Part shown: piece after piece, positions 1 to 7,262 of the stretch
Position numbering within the stretch: the stretch's first letter is position 1
Layout of the letters: the number at the start of each line of letters is the position of its first letter
NCBI GenBank assembly: GCA_040219275.1
Contig: JAVJSU010000073.1
Span: forward strand, 1 to 33,949
Direction of reading: 5' to 3'
DNA from: JAVJSU01 sp040219275
GTDB taxonomy: Bacteria > Chloroflexota > Anaerolineae > Aggregatilineales > Phototrophicaceae
DNA length: 33,949 nucleotides
Notes under the pieces: generated by a model
The model's database searches: none
What the model saw: only the letters and a program-made list of their open reading frames with translations
Told to the model about the DNA's origin: nothing
Made by a program: the position numbers and the translations under genes

Positions 1-284
1 ACATCAGCGAGATACTCGGCACGTACCGAGTTGGCGTTGGCTTGTGGAGGAATGTAACCTGCTAGACGGAAGAGCATACTGGCATCTACACCCAGCGCAT
101 CAGCCACCCGGCGTAAAGTTCGGGGATCGGGATCTTTGACACGGGTTTCAATACCATGTTTGAGAAGATTGCGAATAACACCCTCCGACACGCCGGCAAC
201 TGTAGCCAATGAAACATTATTATGATTATGCCTTCTCATCAGATCAGCAATGAATGCGCCCAATGTGGGTGGAGTGTCTGCCAT
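1..284 (-). CDS. XRE-type helix-turn-helix regulator (partial, 3' end outside window)
   Basis: The minus strand reads continuously from an ATG at 284 to the window edge. The product begins MADTPPTLGAFIADLMRRHN and continues with a helix-turn-helix pattern (SLATVAGVSEGVIRNLLKHG) and the segment RRVADALGVDASMLFRLAGY, which is typical of XRE/Cro-family DNA-binding domains. The C-terminus is not in the window, so any second domain is unknown. An in-frame ATG at 293 lies only one base from the AAGGA ribosome site, so 284 is the better start. The gene is divergent from the small-gene/parM series. The spacer at 364-486 carries a consensus promoter and repeated TACGA/TCGTA inverted half-sites, so this protein is a plausible repressor of that promoter and of itself (inference). 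Confidence 0.75.
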   Translation of the reverse strand, partial: MADTPPTLGAFIADLMRRHNHNNVSLATVAGVSEGVIRNLLKHGIETRVKDPDPRTLRRVADALGVDASMLFRLAGYIPPQANANSVRAEYLAD

Positions 285-363
285 AAAAGCCATATCCTTA
301 CAAAAATTCTAAGTCCTCATCATTTAATTATACCTGAAGACAACTTCATTTGTTTTTGCCTAC

Positions 364-393
364 TTGACAAAACATTACCATTTTACGTATTAT
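364..393 (+). promoter_or_regulatory. Sigma70-type promoter for the plasmid-module series
   Basis: TTGACA at 364-369 and TATTAT at 388-393 are separated by 18 bases, giving a near-consensus sigma70 promoter reading rightward. Predicted transcription start is about position 400, immediately before the first operator-like palindrome at 403-415. It would drive the small gene at 503 and perhaps the parM genes. Confidence 0.6.
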
Positions 394-402
394 ACAATTT
401 AG

Positions 403-486
403 TACGATTTTCGTATTTCTGTACGATTAGGCGATAAAGCGCCTTCTCTTTTTCTTGAAAATTCGTACTAAAATACGATTAACGTA
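403..486. promoter_or_regulatory. Repeated inverted half-sites, likely operators of the XRE regulator
   Basis: TACGATTTTCGTA (403-415) is a palindrome with 5-base arms. TACGATTAACGTA (474-486) matches it at 11 of 13 positions, 71 bases away. Further half-sites are TACGA at 422-426 and TCGTA at 463-467, the latter pairing with TACGA at 474-478. A small hairpin (AGGCG...CGCCT, 429-444) lies between them and is followed by a pyrimidine-rich run. Location between divergent genes and downstream of a consensus promoter suggests repressor binding sites. The binding protein is an inference. Confidence 0.55.
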
Positions 487-502
487 TTTCATGGGGAAAA
501 AC

Positions 503-712
503 ATGGCAAAACGTCGCGGGCGGAAGCCCCAATCCATTCCGATGAAGGTCAGCAATGATCCGTCTCTGTGGCGCTTCGCCAGCTTGCAGGAGGCGCTCGA
601 AGCCAATACTCACCTACTCGCTCGGCTTATTCAAACGGGTGTAGAAAAGACTCAGGCGGACGAGCATCAGGTCACAGCATCGGAATCGGCCTTTATGTCG
701 GAGAGCGCGTGA
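503..712 (+). CDS. Small basic protein of the plasmid module, unknown function
   Basis: The product is about 69 residues, beginning MAKRRGRKPQSIPMKVSNDP, with a strongly basic N-terminus followed by a helical segment (SLQEALEANTHLLARLIQTG) and an acidic/serine C-terminus. I recognise no family. The basic start resembles DNA-binding tails. In-frame ATGs also exist at 455 and 491. The one at 503 is preceded by GGGGA at a usable distance, while 455 lies within the operator region. It is the first gene after the promoter at 364-393, and half-sites overlap its leader, so it is probably under the divergent regulator. A DNA-binding or copy-control role is possible but unproven. Confidence 0.5.
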   Translation: MAKRRGRKPQSIPMKVSNDPSLWRFASLQEALEANTHLLARLIQTGVEKTQADEHQVTASESAFMSESA

Positions 713-769
713 TGAGCGTGTCTCTTTTTTTACTCCCTCAATCCGTACTCAAACCGGAAGGTTACCGCA

Positions 770-967
770 ATGATTAAGCGAATCGAATTCACCTTGAATC
801 TGGAAGACCCACAGGAGGCGGCCATCTATTGGGCATTGAGACCCTCTTTGCTCTATCGTCGTGGTGGTGCCGTGATCCGGCAAGCGCTTGACGAGCATCT
901 TGTGAGTAAGCAACGTCCATCCATTCAAATTCATCCGGAGGAGAAGACCTATGACAAGCAAGCGTAA
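770..967 (+). CDS. Small protein upstream of parM-like gene, possible RHH-type regulator
   Basis: The 65-residue product begins with a beta-strand-like stretch (MIKRIEFTLNLEDPQEAAIY) followed by helices (GGAVIRQALDEHLVSKQ). This is the layout of ribbon-helix-helix regulators, although no clear family match can be claimed. It overlaps the start of the parM-like gene by 17 bases, so the two are almost certainly co-translated. Small DNA-binding partners next to actin-like segregation ATPases often bind the centromere or control the operon. That role is an inference from context. Confidence 0.55.
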   Translation: MIKRIEFTLNLEDPQEAAIYWALRPSLLYRRGGAVIRQALDEHLVSKQRPSIQIHPEEKTYDKQA

Positions 968-1991
968 GGCAACTGTGAACGGCGCGCTCACGATCGGTTT
1001 GGATATCGGCTATGGGGTGGTGAAGGCCGTGTCCGATAAGCAGATCGTGACGTTTCCGTCTGTGATGGGACATGCGCGTGAGATCAAATTTCAGGCAGAT
1101 GAAATTGTTCAGCGACATCCGGGTGATTGGATCAGTGATGACGATGGTGGCTGGTTTGTCGGCAATCTAGCGCTGTCTCAGCTCCCTGCTGGAGAACTCC
1201 TGCGTTTACGCGGACGGACCGCCAACGAATCCACGATGGGCAATGCCTTCCGTCTGCGGTTGGCAAAGGTTGCCATCGGCAAGCTGATGAACGGTGTCCG
1301 TGATGGCGATGTGGTGCATCTCCGCATCGCTACCGGACTACCAACAGACCACATGCGCGATGCAGGCGAGTTGAAGGACGCGCTTCTTGGTAAGCATGTC
1401 ATCCGAACCGATCTGTGTGAAGTGATCGCCAATGTCACCAAGGTGATGGTGATGCCCCAACCCTACGGCACCATTTACGCCGCCACCCTGACGGAAAACG
1501 GCGAGATCGACCGGACACACAACTATCGTCGGACAGGCGTTTGTGATGTGGGTACGTACACGGTGGATCTGGCGCTGGATGACGAAGGCGAGTTTCTGGA
1601 TTCCGAAAGCGGAAGTGTGGAGAGTGGCGTTTACACGGCGCAGGAACGGATCGCGGCGGCATTGGAGCGTGACTACCGCGAGAAGATGCCCTTCAAGATC
1701 GTGGAAGAAGTGCTCCGGACGGGCATTTTTCATGCCAATGGTCATCCAGTGGATTATCGGGATGTGGTACAGGAAGCGCTCACGCCGTTGCGGAGTGCGA
1801 CCTTGAATTTACTGAGCGAAAAATGGCAACGCGGCACCATCGTCGATGTGATCTATTTATCCGGTGGCGGTGCGGAACTGGTGTGTGATGAGGTCGCAGA
1901 GGCGTATCCGCAGACGCGATTGGTACCGAACAGCCAGATCGCCAACGCACGCGGGTATCTCAATTACGCCCGCTTTATTGAGCGTGTCTAA
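951..1991 (+). CDS. Actin-like ParM/StbA-family plasmid segregation ATPase
   Basis: The product is 346 residues, typical for ParM/Alp proteins. The actin-fold nucleotide motifs are visible in order: phosphate-1 GLDIGYGVVKAV (residues 16-27, Asp18), phosphate-2 CDVGTYTVDLAL (residues 198-209, Asp199) and the adenosine motif IYLSGGGAEL (301-310). ParM proteins polymerise with ATP and push plasmid copies apart before division. A good ribosome site (GGAGGAG) precedes the ATG at 951, inside the end of the small upstream gene. The next gene encodes a small adaptor-like protein, giving a type II partition layout. The position beside a primase and an HUH nuclease indicates a plasmid or an integrated plasmid-like element. 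I give no symbol because actin-like segregation ATPases fall into several subfamilies. Confidence 0.85.
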   Translation: MTSKRKATVNGALTIGLDIGYGVVKAVSDKQIVTFPSVMGHAREIKFQADEIVQRHPGDWISDDDGGWFVGNLALSQLPAGELLRLRGRTANESTMGNAFRLRLAKVAIGKLMNGVRDGDVVHLRIATGLPTDHMRDAGELKDALLGKHVIRTDLCEVIANVTKVMVMPQPYGTIYAATLTENGEIDRTHNYRRTGVCDVGTYTVDLALDDEGEFLDSESGSVESGVYTAQERIAAALERDYREKMPFKIVEEVLRTGIFHANGHPVDYRDVVQEALTPLRSATLNLLSEKWQRGTIVDVIYLSGGGAELVCDEVAEAYPQTRLVPNSQIANARGYLNYARFIERV

Positions 1992-2035
1992 CGGGTTAGA
2001 CGAGAACGTTTAACGCAGTAAACAATGGAGGGATG

Positions 2036-2416
2036 ATGGGGCGGCGCAAATCGAAGAAACGGGACTATAAGCTCATCGGCTTCAAGGCATATGCAGACAC
2101 CGATGCCGATCTGCTGGCATGGTGGGAGAGCATTAGTGTCGGTCAGCGGAGCGATGCCCTGCGCGATTTGCTTCGTCTGGCACTGGGCTATCACCGGCTT
2201 GCGACAAAGCCGGATGCGGATCTCTCGCAGGTGGTTGACGATATTGCCTGGATGCGGGATGCGCTCACCGAATTGCCGGGTTATGTTGAGCGGGTAATCC
2301 AGCATGTGGCAGTCAATGCCGTTGTCGTCCAACCGGAGAACAGGAGCGCGTCAGACACCATCGGTGATGATGCGGCGCGTCGTCGGGAAGAACGCATGAA
2401 ACGACGGCAATGGTAG
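2036..2416 (+). CDS. Small basic protein after parM, candidate ParR/StbB-like adaptor
   Basis: The product is about 126 residues: a basic N-terminus (MGRRKSKKRDYKLIGFKAY), a segment (ISVGQRSDALRDLLRLALGY) that looks like the helical half of a ribbon-helix-helix domain, then a helical linker and a very basic tail (AARRREERMKRRQW). ParR adaptors combine a DNA-binding RHH domain with a C-terminal segment that caps ParM filaments. Size and position fit, but the sequence is not diagnostic. ATGs at 2033 and 2036 both follow GGAGGG closely, and 2036 gives the better spacing. It lies 44 bases after the parM-like stop. Confidence 0.6.
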   Translation: MGRRKSKKRDYKLIGFKAYADTDADLLAWWESISVGQRSDALRDLLRLALGYHRLATKPDADLSQVVDDIAWMRDALTELPGYVERVIQHVAVNAVVVQPENRSASDTIGDDAARRREERMKRRQW

Positions 2417-2796
2417 TAGGAGATTAAGCAATGCCTGAAAGGTGTAATCGCGAAACCGAAAGTCCAAATGAGCTATGCGGTGGCAGACGTTGCGTCGAGG
2501 CGCAGCGTCCCTCCATGACCCCTGATGAGGTTGTCTTTAGATCAGTATAGTCGGCGGGGTCATGAGCGAGCTAAATCATCGCTCGCTCCTCATGCGCCGG
2601 AGGGGCTGATGCACCCCGCAAAGCGTGGCGCACAAGTGCAACAGTGCAGAGCGCCTGTCGCACCGGTGAGCGTGGTTCTCCACGCTCACCAAACGCCCAC
2701 CAAGCAAATTACGCTTTTAAATCGCACTACAAGAAACTATAGGCGGATACAGAAAACACACAGGACGGGGAATAGTTTACACAGGAGATCGAACAC
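2417..2796. other. Non-coding stretch with three hairpins, candidate origin, centromere or oriT
   Basis: No credible gene is seen. Three strong inverted repeats occur in about 200 bases. Arms 2486-2494/2501-2509 form a 9-base stem with one G-T pair. Arms 2564-2571/2581-2588 form a perfect 8-base stem. Arms 2665-2675/2680-2690 form a perfect 11-base stem with a TTCT loop. None is followed by a run of T, so they are poor intrinsic terminators. The position between the partition genes and the HU-like/HUH-nuclease genes suits a nick site, replication origin or centromere. This is inference. Confidence 0.45.
2665..2690. repeat. Perfect 11-base inverted repeat with 4-base loop
   Basis: GGTGAGCGTGG at 2665-2675 and its exact complement CCACGCTCACC at 2680-2690 flank TTCT. 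It is the strongest hairpin of the 2417-2796 stretch. HUH nucleases commonly recognise a hairpin next to the nicked site, so this is a candidate recognition hairpin for the protein encoded at 3409-4338. It could also terminate the parM series. Confidence 0.6.
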
Positions 2797-3120
2797 ATGA
2801 ATCATCGTCAGACAGTGCAGGCAGTGGCACGGCGGCTCCCGCATCTTCAGCGTCATACCGTCGCGGAAGTTTTAGAAGTCGTGGCTGAGGTCTGGGCAGA
2901 TGAACTGGCTCAACCCTGCAGTCAAGTTACGCTGATGAACCTTGGCAAATTACAGATCGAAGCGCAACAGATGCGGGTCGGCGGGGCAGTACGCGACCGG
3001 ATTGAAGCGGAGCACGGCACAGCGCCAACGACGATCCAGCGGCTCAATTACCGCTTTCGTCCGTCGGGCTGGCTACGCCAGAAGGTTGAGGAAAAGTATG
3101 AGCAAACGCAAAAAGAGTGA
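2797..3120 (+). CDS. HU/IHF-like DNA-bending protein, divergent
   Basis: The product is 107 residues with the HU-type layout. An N-terminal helical pair (residues 1-40) is followed by QVTLMNLGKLQIEAQQMRVG, matching the HU pattern of a strand, a conserved Gly-Lys turn and the start of the DNA-binding arm. A last segment (LNYRFRPSGWLRQKVEE) corresponds to the closing strand and helix. HU/IHF proteins bend DNA and help assemble replication or transfer complexes. The ATG at 2797 follows AGGAGA by eight bases. Its last 23 bases overlap the next gene, which overlaps the HUH nuclease, so the three are translationally linked. A role as architectural partner of the nuclease is plausible. Confidence 0.65.
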   Translation: MNHRQTVQAVARRLPHLQRHTVAEVLEVVAEVWADELAQPCSQVTLMNLGKLQIEAQQMRVGGAVRDRIEAEHGTAPTTIQRLNYRFRPSGWLRQKVEEKYEQTQKE

Positions 3121-3409
3121 TCTCTACACCGAACGGCAGACGGTCAGCTTCACGCCAGACCAGATGCGGCGCTTGCGTGAACTCCGTTCCGTTCGAGCGC
3201 GCAAGGATGGGCGACTGATCCACATCACCGATCTGGTGCGGGATGCGGTCAACTATTATCTGGCGGCGCAGGAGGATCTGCCCGGTTCGCGTCGGGCGAT
3301 TGCAAAAGGCGTTGAGGCGAAAGTGGATGCACTGGACGAGAAGGTCGAAGCGATGGCGACCCGGTTGGATGCGTTTATTGACAGGGTGATGAAGCGGAGA
3401 CAGAAATAG
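3098..3409 (+). CDS. Ribbon-helix-helix-like accessory protein (MobC-like position)
   Basis: The 103-residue product has a basic start (MSKRKKSDLYTE), a strand plus two helices (RQTVSFTPDQMRRLRELRSV and HITDLVRDAVNYYLAAQE) typical of RHH DNA-binding proteins, and a predicted coiled coil (KVDALDEKVEAMATRLDAFI) near the end. The ATG at 3098 lies inside the HU-like gene. The frame stays open upstream to 2942, but that part is a shadow of the HU-like gene. The TAG stop shares one base with the GTG start of the HUH nuclease (TAGTG), implying coupled translation. Small RHH proteins encoded before relaxases (MobC, TraY types) load the relaxase on its origin. That function is inferred. Confidence 0.6.
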   Translation: MSKRKKSDLYTERQTVSFTPDQMRRLRELRSVRARKDGRLIHITDLVRDAVNYYLAAQEDLPGSRRAIAKGVEAKVDALDEKVEAMATRLDAFIDRVMKRRQK

Positions 3410-4338
3410 TGGATCGAAAGCAATTGTGTGTGGCGAATCTGCGTTATAAGCGATCCTCGCCGGACGAAGCAAAGCGGATGCGTAATCTGCTCGGCTATCT
3501 GACCTATCGTGACAGCCACGACAGGGGTGTGAGGATGGTTGCTGGCAGGGAACGCTGGGTGGATCGCGGCATGGGTGGTTCGGTGAGTACGATTGCCCGT
3601 CGCTGTGATGACCTCCGCAGTGAGCATGTCCTGACCTTCTCTTTAGTCATCAATCCCAATCCGCAACTGGTGGCGATGATTCCGCCCGATCAGCGAGAGC
3701 GATTTGTGCGGGAACTGACCGAACGCACGGTGGATGACTTTTTCGACGAGCGTGGATTAGATACGGGCTGTGAGTATTCATACGTCCTCCATCACCGTGA
3801 GAGCGAAGATCCACAAACACCGGGCTTACACAATCCGCATACGCATGTGGTGTTGCCGGGAACGGTGTGGAGTGAGGAAAGTGGTGAGCGCATCCCGCTG
3901 TACTTTTCGCGGAACAAAAAGGTCAATCATATCGAGATGTTGCATGACGTGACGGAGCAAAACATGGTTGATATGCTCGATCATTATATCGGACCGGAAT
4001 GGGAACAACGCATGGATCGGCTTGAGGCGGTGCGGGACAATCAGCGGCAGGTCACGGAACAGGATCCGCACGAGTATTACGATGATGGCGCTGGCAAGCG
4101 CCTGCCCATGTGGCGAGGTGTGCGGCAAGTGGATGAGAAACGCTGTGCGGTGGGTTACTACATCCTGTTTGAGGACGAAGACGGACACCGCACGATTGAG
4201 TTCCGTCCTGACGATGCAGAGCTAGAAGTCGCTGGCATTGAGCACTACGTGTTCAGAGCAAAACAACCGGAGACCATAGCGGATATTGTGAAAGAGCAAT
4301 CGTCTCAGAGACAAGTATCGCATGATCTGGACTTATAA
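3409..4338 (+). CDS. HUH endonuclease, relaxase- or Rep-like
   Basis: The 309-residue product has a central histidine cluster, PGLHNPHTHVVLPGT (His141, His144, His146), in the form of the HUH metal-binding motif of relaxases and rolling-circle Rep proteins. It is preceded by an upstream strand with VLHHRES (residues 126-132). Candidate catalytic tyrosines lie in the N-terminal part (YLTYRD, residues 30-35), the usual place in relaxases. These enzymes nick one strand at an origin and stay attached to the 5' end. Translation starts at a GTG overlapping the previous stop. There is no C-terminal helicase or primase domain, but a primase gene follows. Whether it serves transfer or replication cannot be settled from sequence alone. 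Confidence 0.65.
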   Translation: MDRKQLCVANLRYKRSSPDEAKRMRNLLGYLTYRDSHDRGVRMVAGRERWVDRGMGGSVSTIARRCDDLRSEHVLTFSLVINPNPQLVAMIPPDQRERFVRELTERTVDDFFDERGLDTGCEYSYVLHHRESEDPQTPGLHNPHTHVVLPGTVWSEESGERIPLYFSRNKKVNHIEMLHDVTEQNMVDMLDHYIGPEWEQRMDRLEAVRDNQRQVTEQDPHEYYDDGAGKRLPMWRGVRQVDEKRCAVGYYILFEDEDGHRTIEFRPDDAELEVAGIEHYVFRAKQPETIADIVKEQSSQRQVSHDLDL

Positions 4339-4413
4339 ATAGAAACGACATGTGCTTGAAGTTTGGCGACAGAAGCACATGCCGAATCGTGACTAATGAA
4401 AGTTGAGGAAAGT

Positions 4414-5625
4414 ATGACCCATATGGAAACTGTTGGCAAGATAGACACGCGCGATGTTACCGGACGGCGGCTGTTTTTGCGCGCACTTTACGGTTCCGCG
4501 CCGGATGATTTGTATCTTGAACTGCGTTGCATTCATCCTGAAACAAGGGAGGTGCGGACGTTGTGGGCACGCATGAGTGATAAATGTGGGCTTTCTAGTG
4601 CATTGAAGCAGGCGGATAAGTTCAATAGCGAAGGCTATGGTCTCTATTTTGCGCCCTGTCTGCGAAAAGAGAAGAAAGGCAATGCGGATTCCGCTGTGTG
4701 GGTACCCGCGTTGTGGCTGGATATCGACAGTACCGATCCACGTGATCTTGATCGATTGAAGGCGTTTGAGCCTGCGCCGTCGTTCATTGTTTCCAGTGGT
4801 GGCGGCTGGCATGGATACTGGTTGTTAGAACCGCCTTGCACGCTGGAAACTGACGCGGATAGGCAAAAAATAGCCGCTGTTCTGCGAGGCTTGTTCTCAG
4901 CATTGCATGGCGATCCGGGGTATGTGAAGTCGGTCGCGTCTGTGATGCGCTTACCGGATTCGGTAAATACCAAACCGGAGCGCAGGGGTGTGGTGGTAGA
5001 GATCGTGCAGGATAATTCGCAAAGTCGTTATTCGCTGGATGATTTCGGTTGGCTGGAAAGCAAGGCAAGTGAGGAGCGCATCGGGGATCTGCGGGTGGTG
5101 ACGCTCAATGGTAATGGGCAGCATCCGCTACCGCCGAGGACGGAGCAGTATCTTGCTAGTGGCGCGCACAACGGTAGCCGCAACGCCGAACTGTTCGCCG
5201 CCGCCTGCCAGCTGCGCGATGCAGGGTACAGTCAGAGCGATGCTGAACGAGAATTGGTTGCCCGGCATGTTGCTGATGGAAACGGAAGTGAGAATCCTGC
5301 GACACGGGAGAAGGAAGCGCAAGCAACCATCGCCAGCACCTACCGCCAGCCGCCCAGAGAACCCATTGCTGCACCACGCCAGCAGGCACGTGAAAGGGTT
5401 GATACGCTCGTCAGCCGCTATCGCCGGGACTCAGCCGAGCCAGAACGTCCGACAGTTGAGCAGGTGCGCGAGACTGTCTCTGCCTGTGCCGCGCTCGATC
5501 CACTTCGTGTGAACGGACGGCGCGTCCGCGTGTGGCGCTTAAAAGCCGATTTATTTCGCGGTGACAACGGTGACTCCGGTGACGCATCTGATGAAGACGA
5601 CCAAACGACTACAGTAAGTGAATGA
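4414..5625 (+). CDS. RepB-like DNA primase (archaeo-eukaryotic primase superfamily)
   Basis: The product is about 403 residues. The N-terminal half carries AEP-type motifs: ALWLDIDSTDP with two metal-binding aspartates (about residues 103 and 105), then SFIVSSGGGWHGYWLLEPP with the conserved His (about 133), then SVMRLPDSVNTKP. The C-terminal part (GSRNAELFAAACQLRDAGYS) looks like the helical primase C-terminal domain seen in plasmid and phage primases, and the tail is low-complexity and acidic (GDNGDSGDASDEDD). It would make primers for plasmid replication. The ATG at 4414 follows GAGGAA, whereas the in-frame ATG at 4396 has no ribosome site. No helicase domain is present. The 3' end contains the first copy of the GGTGAC-type repeat. 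Confidence 0.75.
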   Translation: MTHMETVGKIDTRDVTGRRLFLRALYGSAPDDLYLELRCIHPETREVRTLWARMSDKCGLSSALKQADKFNSEGYGLYFAPCLRKEKKGNADSAVWVPALWLDIDSTDPRDLDRLKAFEPAPSFIVSSGGGWHGYWLLEPPCTLETDADRQKIAAVLRGLFSALHGDPGYVKSVASVMRLPDSVNTKPERRGVVVEIVQDNSQSRYSLDDFGWLESKASEERIGDLRVVTLNGNGQHPLPPRTEQYLASGAHNGSRNAELFAAACQLRDAGYSQSDAERELVARHVADGNGSENPATREKEAQATIASTYRQPPREPIAAPRQQARERVDTLVSRYRRDSAEPERPTVEQVRETVSACAALDPLRVNGRRVRVWRLKADLFRGDNGDSGDASDEDDQTTTVSE

Positions 5626-5814
5626 TTCTTGTACGGAGACAACGGTGACTCCGGTGACACTAACTCAGTTTTGCGAACATCTGTCTCCGCTGTCACCGCT
5701 GGCACATCTCTATGTGTGTTTGAGCCAAAAAACTCTGCAAAAAAACGGGGGGGGGACGAACACTACTTTTAGAATTGATTTCATGACCGGAGACAGCGGT
5801 GACTCCGGTGACAG
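5560..5814. repeat. GGTGAC-type 9-base unit repeats (iteron-like)
   Basis: A 21-base block built from 9-base units (GGWGACNNC) occurs at 5563-5583 and, identical, at 5638-5658. A copy with one change is at 5792-5812. A related inverted block lies at 5682-5702. The first copy is inside the primase C-terminal codons, and the others are beyond the stop. Clusters of short direct repeats near a plasmid replication gene are typical of iterons. A coding explanation (Gly-Asp-Ser repeats) applies only to the first copy with confidence. Confidence 0.6.
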
Positions 5815-6026
5815 GCATCTTTTCAGCTCTCAACAAATACTTTTTCCTTCTCGTGGTCAAACGCCAGCACCACCATCCCGCCTGAGAGCCGACTTACAAA
5901 ACGAGCAAGTCCCTTTCTGATCGCGTAGGTAGCCTCGTCCATGGCAGGCGGCGTATCACACGATGCGCCGCTCTGTGTTGTGTTTTACTATCATTTTTTT
6001 CGTTTGAATTTTGTGGTAGCTTTGCG
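5626..6026. other. Intergenic stretch at the right end of the plasmid module
   Basis: Between the primase and the DUF418 gene there is no convincing gene. It contains repeat copies 2 and 3, the inverted block, and a run of nine G at 5747-5755 preceded by a run of A. The base composition changes toward the right. No tRNA, integrase or clear attachment site was recognised, so the edge of the mobile module cannot be placed exactly. Confidence 0.5.
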
Positions 6027-7166
6027 TTACTGCTGGTTCTGTAAGACATTGCGCCGTTGTAGTTCCTGCCACTTTCCATAGGTCAGCGAACGCCACAGCC
6101 ACTCCATCGGACCAAAGCGATACCGCGTAAGCCAGAAGCGGCTGAAAACGATCTGTGCGGCGAAGATAATGAGCACGAGAACTAACATCAGAGTGGGTAG
6201 CACCTGATCGTACAGTCCGAAGCCATAACCATAAAATAGAGTGGTGGCGATCAGCGATTGTGACAAGTAGTTCGTCAACGCCATCTGACCGATCGGGGCA
6301 AAAAAGGTCAGTTTTTCGGCGTATAGTAGCACCCATGCGGTATAGACAAAACTCAGAAGAGGCGCGCCGATGTGAATGCCTATGCTCACCATCCACATGC
6401 TTTTAACCTCAAAGCCAACAAGGAATAGTACATTTCCGATTAGCGCGAATGGCAATACCCACTTCCACCAGCGCCGCAGAAAAGGTTGATAACGTTGCGG
6501 CTCATCCAGCACGCCTGACCGCCCGACAACCAGCCCGACAAGAAACATCACCAGCACCATCGGAATCTGAATGTCCAGCACAACCTGTTCGTTCAGGCGG
6601 TATTTGACCAGATCGGCATAGGTGCCATCAGTGAAGAGACCCAGACTCTCTGTGCCAGTCATCGCGGTAGCGGATTCATACGACACGAGGCTGAAGATGA
6701 CCAACCCAGCCAGCGTAATTACGCCAGCCAGCATCAGCAAAATGCGATTTGACCAGTTACGTACCATTAACAACAGTACACCCGCCACCGCATACAGTCG
6801 CAGAATGTCGCCATCCCACAGCAGGATAGCATGAGCGAATCCGATAACCAGCAGAATAAGTAACCGCCGCAGATAGAAGCTGATGAAAGGTCGGTTCGTT
6901 GCCGCCATCCGGCGCATCTGCACCGCGAAGCCCACGCCGAATAGAAAGCTGAACAGTAGATAGAACTTGGTAATGGCGAAAAAAGCGATGGCTATGTCAA
7001 CCAATTGGTCGAATTCACCGCCGCGAACGCCGATTGTATCAACACGCAGGGCGGAACTGCTGAAATCCAGCATATTGACTAGAAGCACCCCAAACAACGC
7101 AAAGCCACGCAAAACATCCAACGCGGTGATACGCTGTTGAACCGGTGTAATGGTTGTTGTATTCAT
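6027..7166 (-). CDS. DUF418 family membrane protein (YeiB-like)
   Basis: The product is about 379 residues with many hydrophobic segments. The N-terminus has the family hallmark LDVLRGFALFGVLLVNM, and the C-terminus has the closing DUF418 pattern (RFWLTRYRFGPMEWLWRSLT), so the gene is full length. The family is related to acyltransferase-type membrane proteins, but its transport or transfer substrate is not established. I chose the ATG at 7166 because AGGAGA lies just upstream; the frame extends to 7193 without a ribosome site. It follows the TetR gene on the same strand after 96 bases, so it is probably part of the same transcript and controlled by that repressor. Confidence 0.85.
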   Translation of the reverse strand: MNTTTITPVQQRITALDVLRGFALFGVLLVNMLDFSSSALRVDTIGVRGGEFDQLVDIAIAFFAITKFYLLFSFLFGVGFAVQMRRMAATNRPFISFYLRRLLILLVIGFAHAILLWDGDILRLYAVAGVLLLMVRNWSNRILLMLAGVITLAGLVIFSLVSYESATAMTGTESLGLFTDGTYADLVKYRLNEQVVLDIQIPMVLVMFLVGLVVGRSGVLDEPQRYQPFLRRWWKWVLPFALIGNVLFLVGFEVKSMWMVSIGIHIGAPLLSFVYTAWVLLYAEKLTFFAPIGQMALTNYLSQSLIATTLFYGYGFGLYDQVLPTLMLVLVLIIFAAQIVFSRFWLTRYRFGPMEWLWRSLTYGKWQELQRRNVLQNQQ

Positions 7167-7262
7167 TGATTCTCCTTTTCCTGTATCAGGCAATATGAAA
7201 CTAAGGGCAGGCGGTTTTTCCCCTGCCAGTGACGACTCTATACGGTTATAAGCAAAAATCAG

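Noticed and set aside
222..437. 71-codon plus-strand frame at the left edge
   Set aside because: It lies on the opposite strand of the XRE gene and through its promoter region, with no ribosome site.
2525..2800. 91-codon plus-strand open frame between the ParR-like and HU-like genes
   Set aside because: It runs through all the hairpins, has no ribosome site and a random-looking, basic composition without any domain pattern.
5560..5814. CRISPR-like repeats
   Set aside because: Units are 9 bases, unevenly spaced and partly inverted, with no regular spacers and no cas genes nearby.
5618..5920. 100-codon frame (GTG start) after the primase, with Gly-Asp-Ser and Ser-Pro repeats
   Set aside because: Its apparent repeats follow from the DNA repeats, it crosses a nine-G run, and the rest shows no protein pattern. 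Treated as non-coding repeat DNA.
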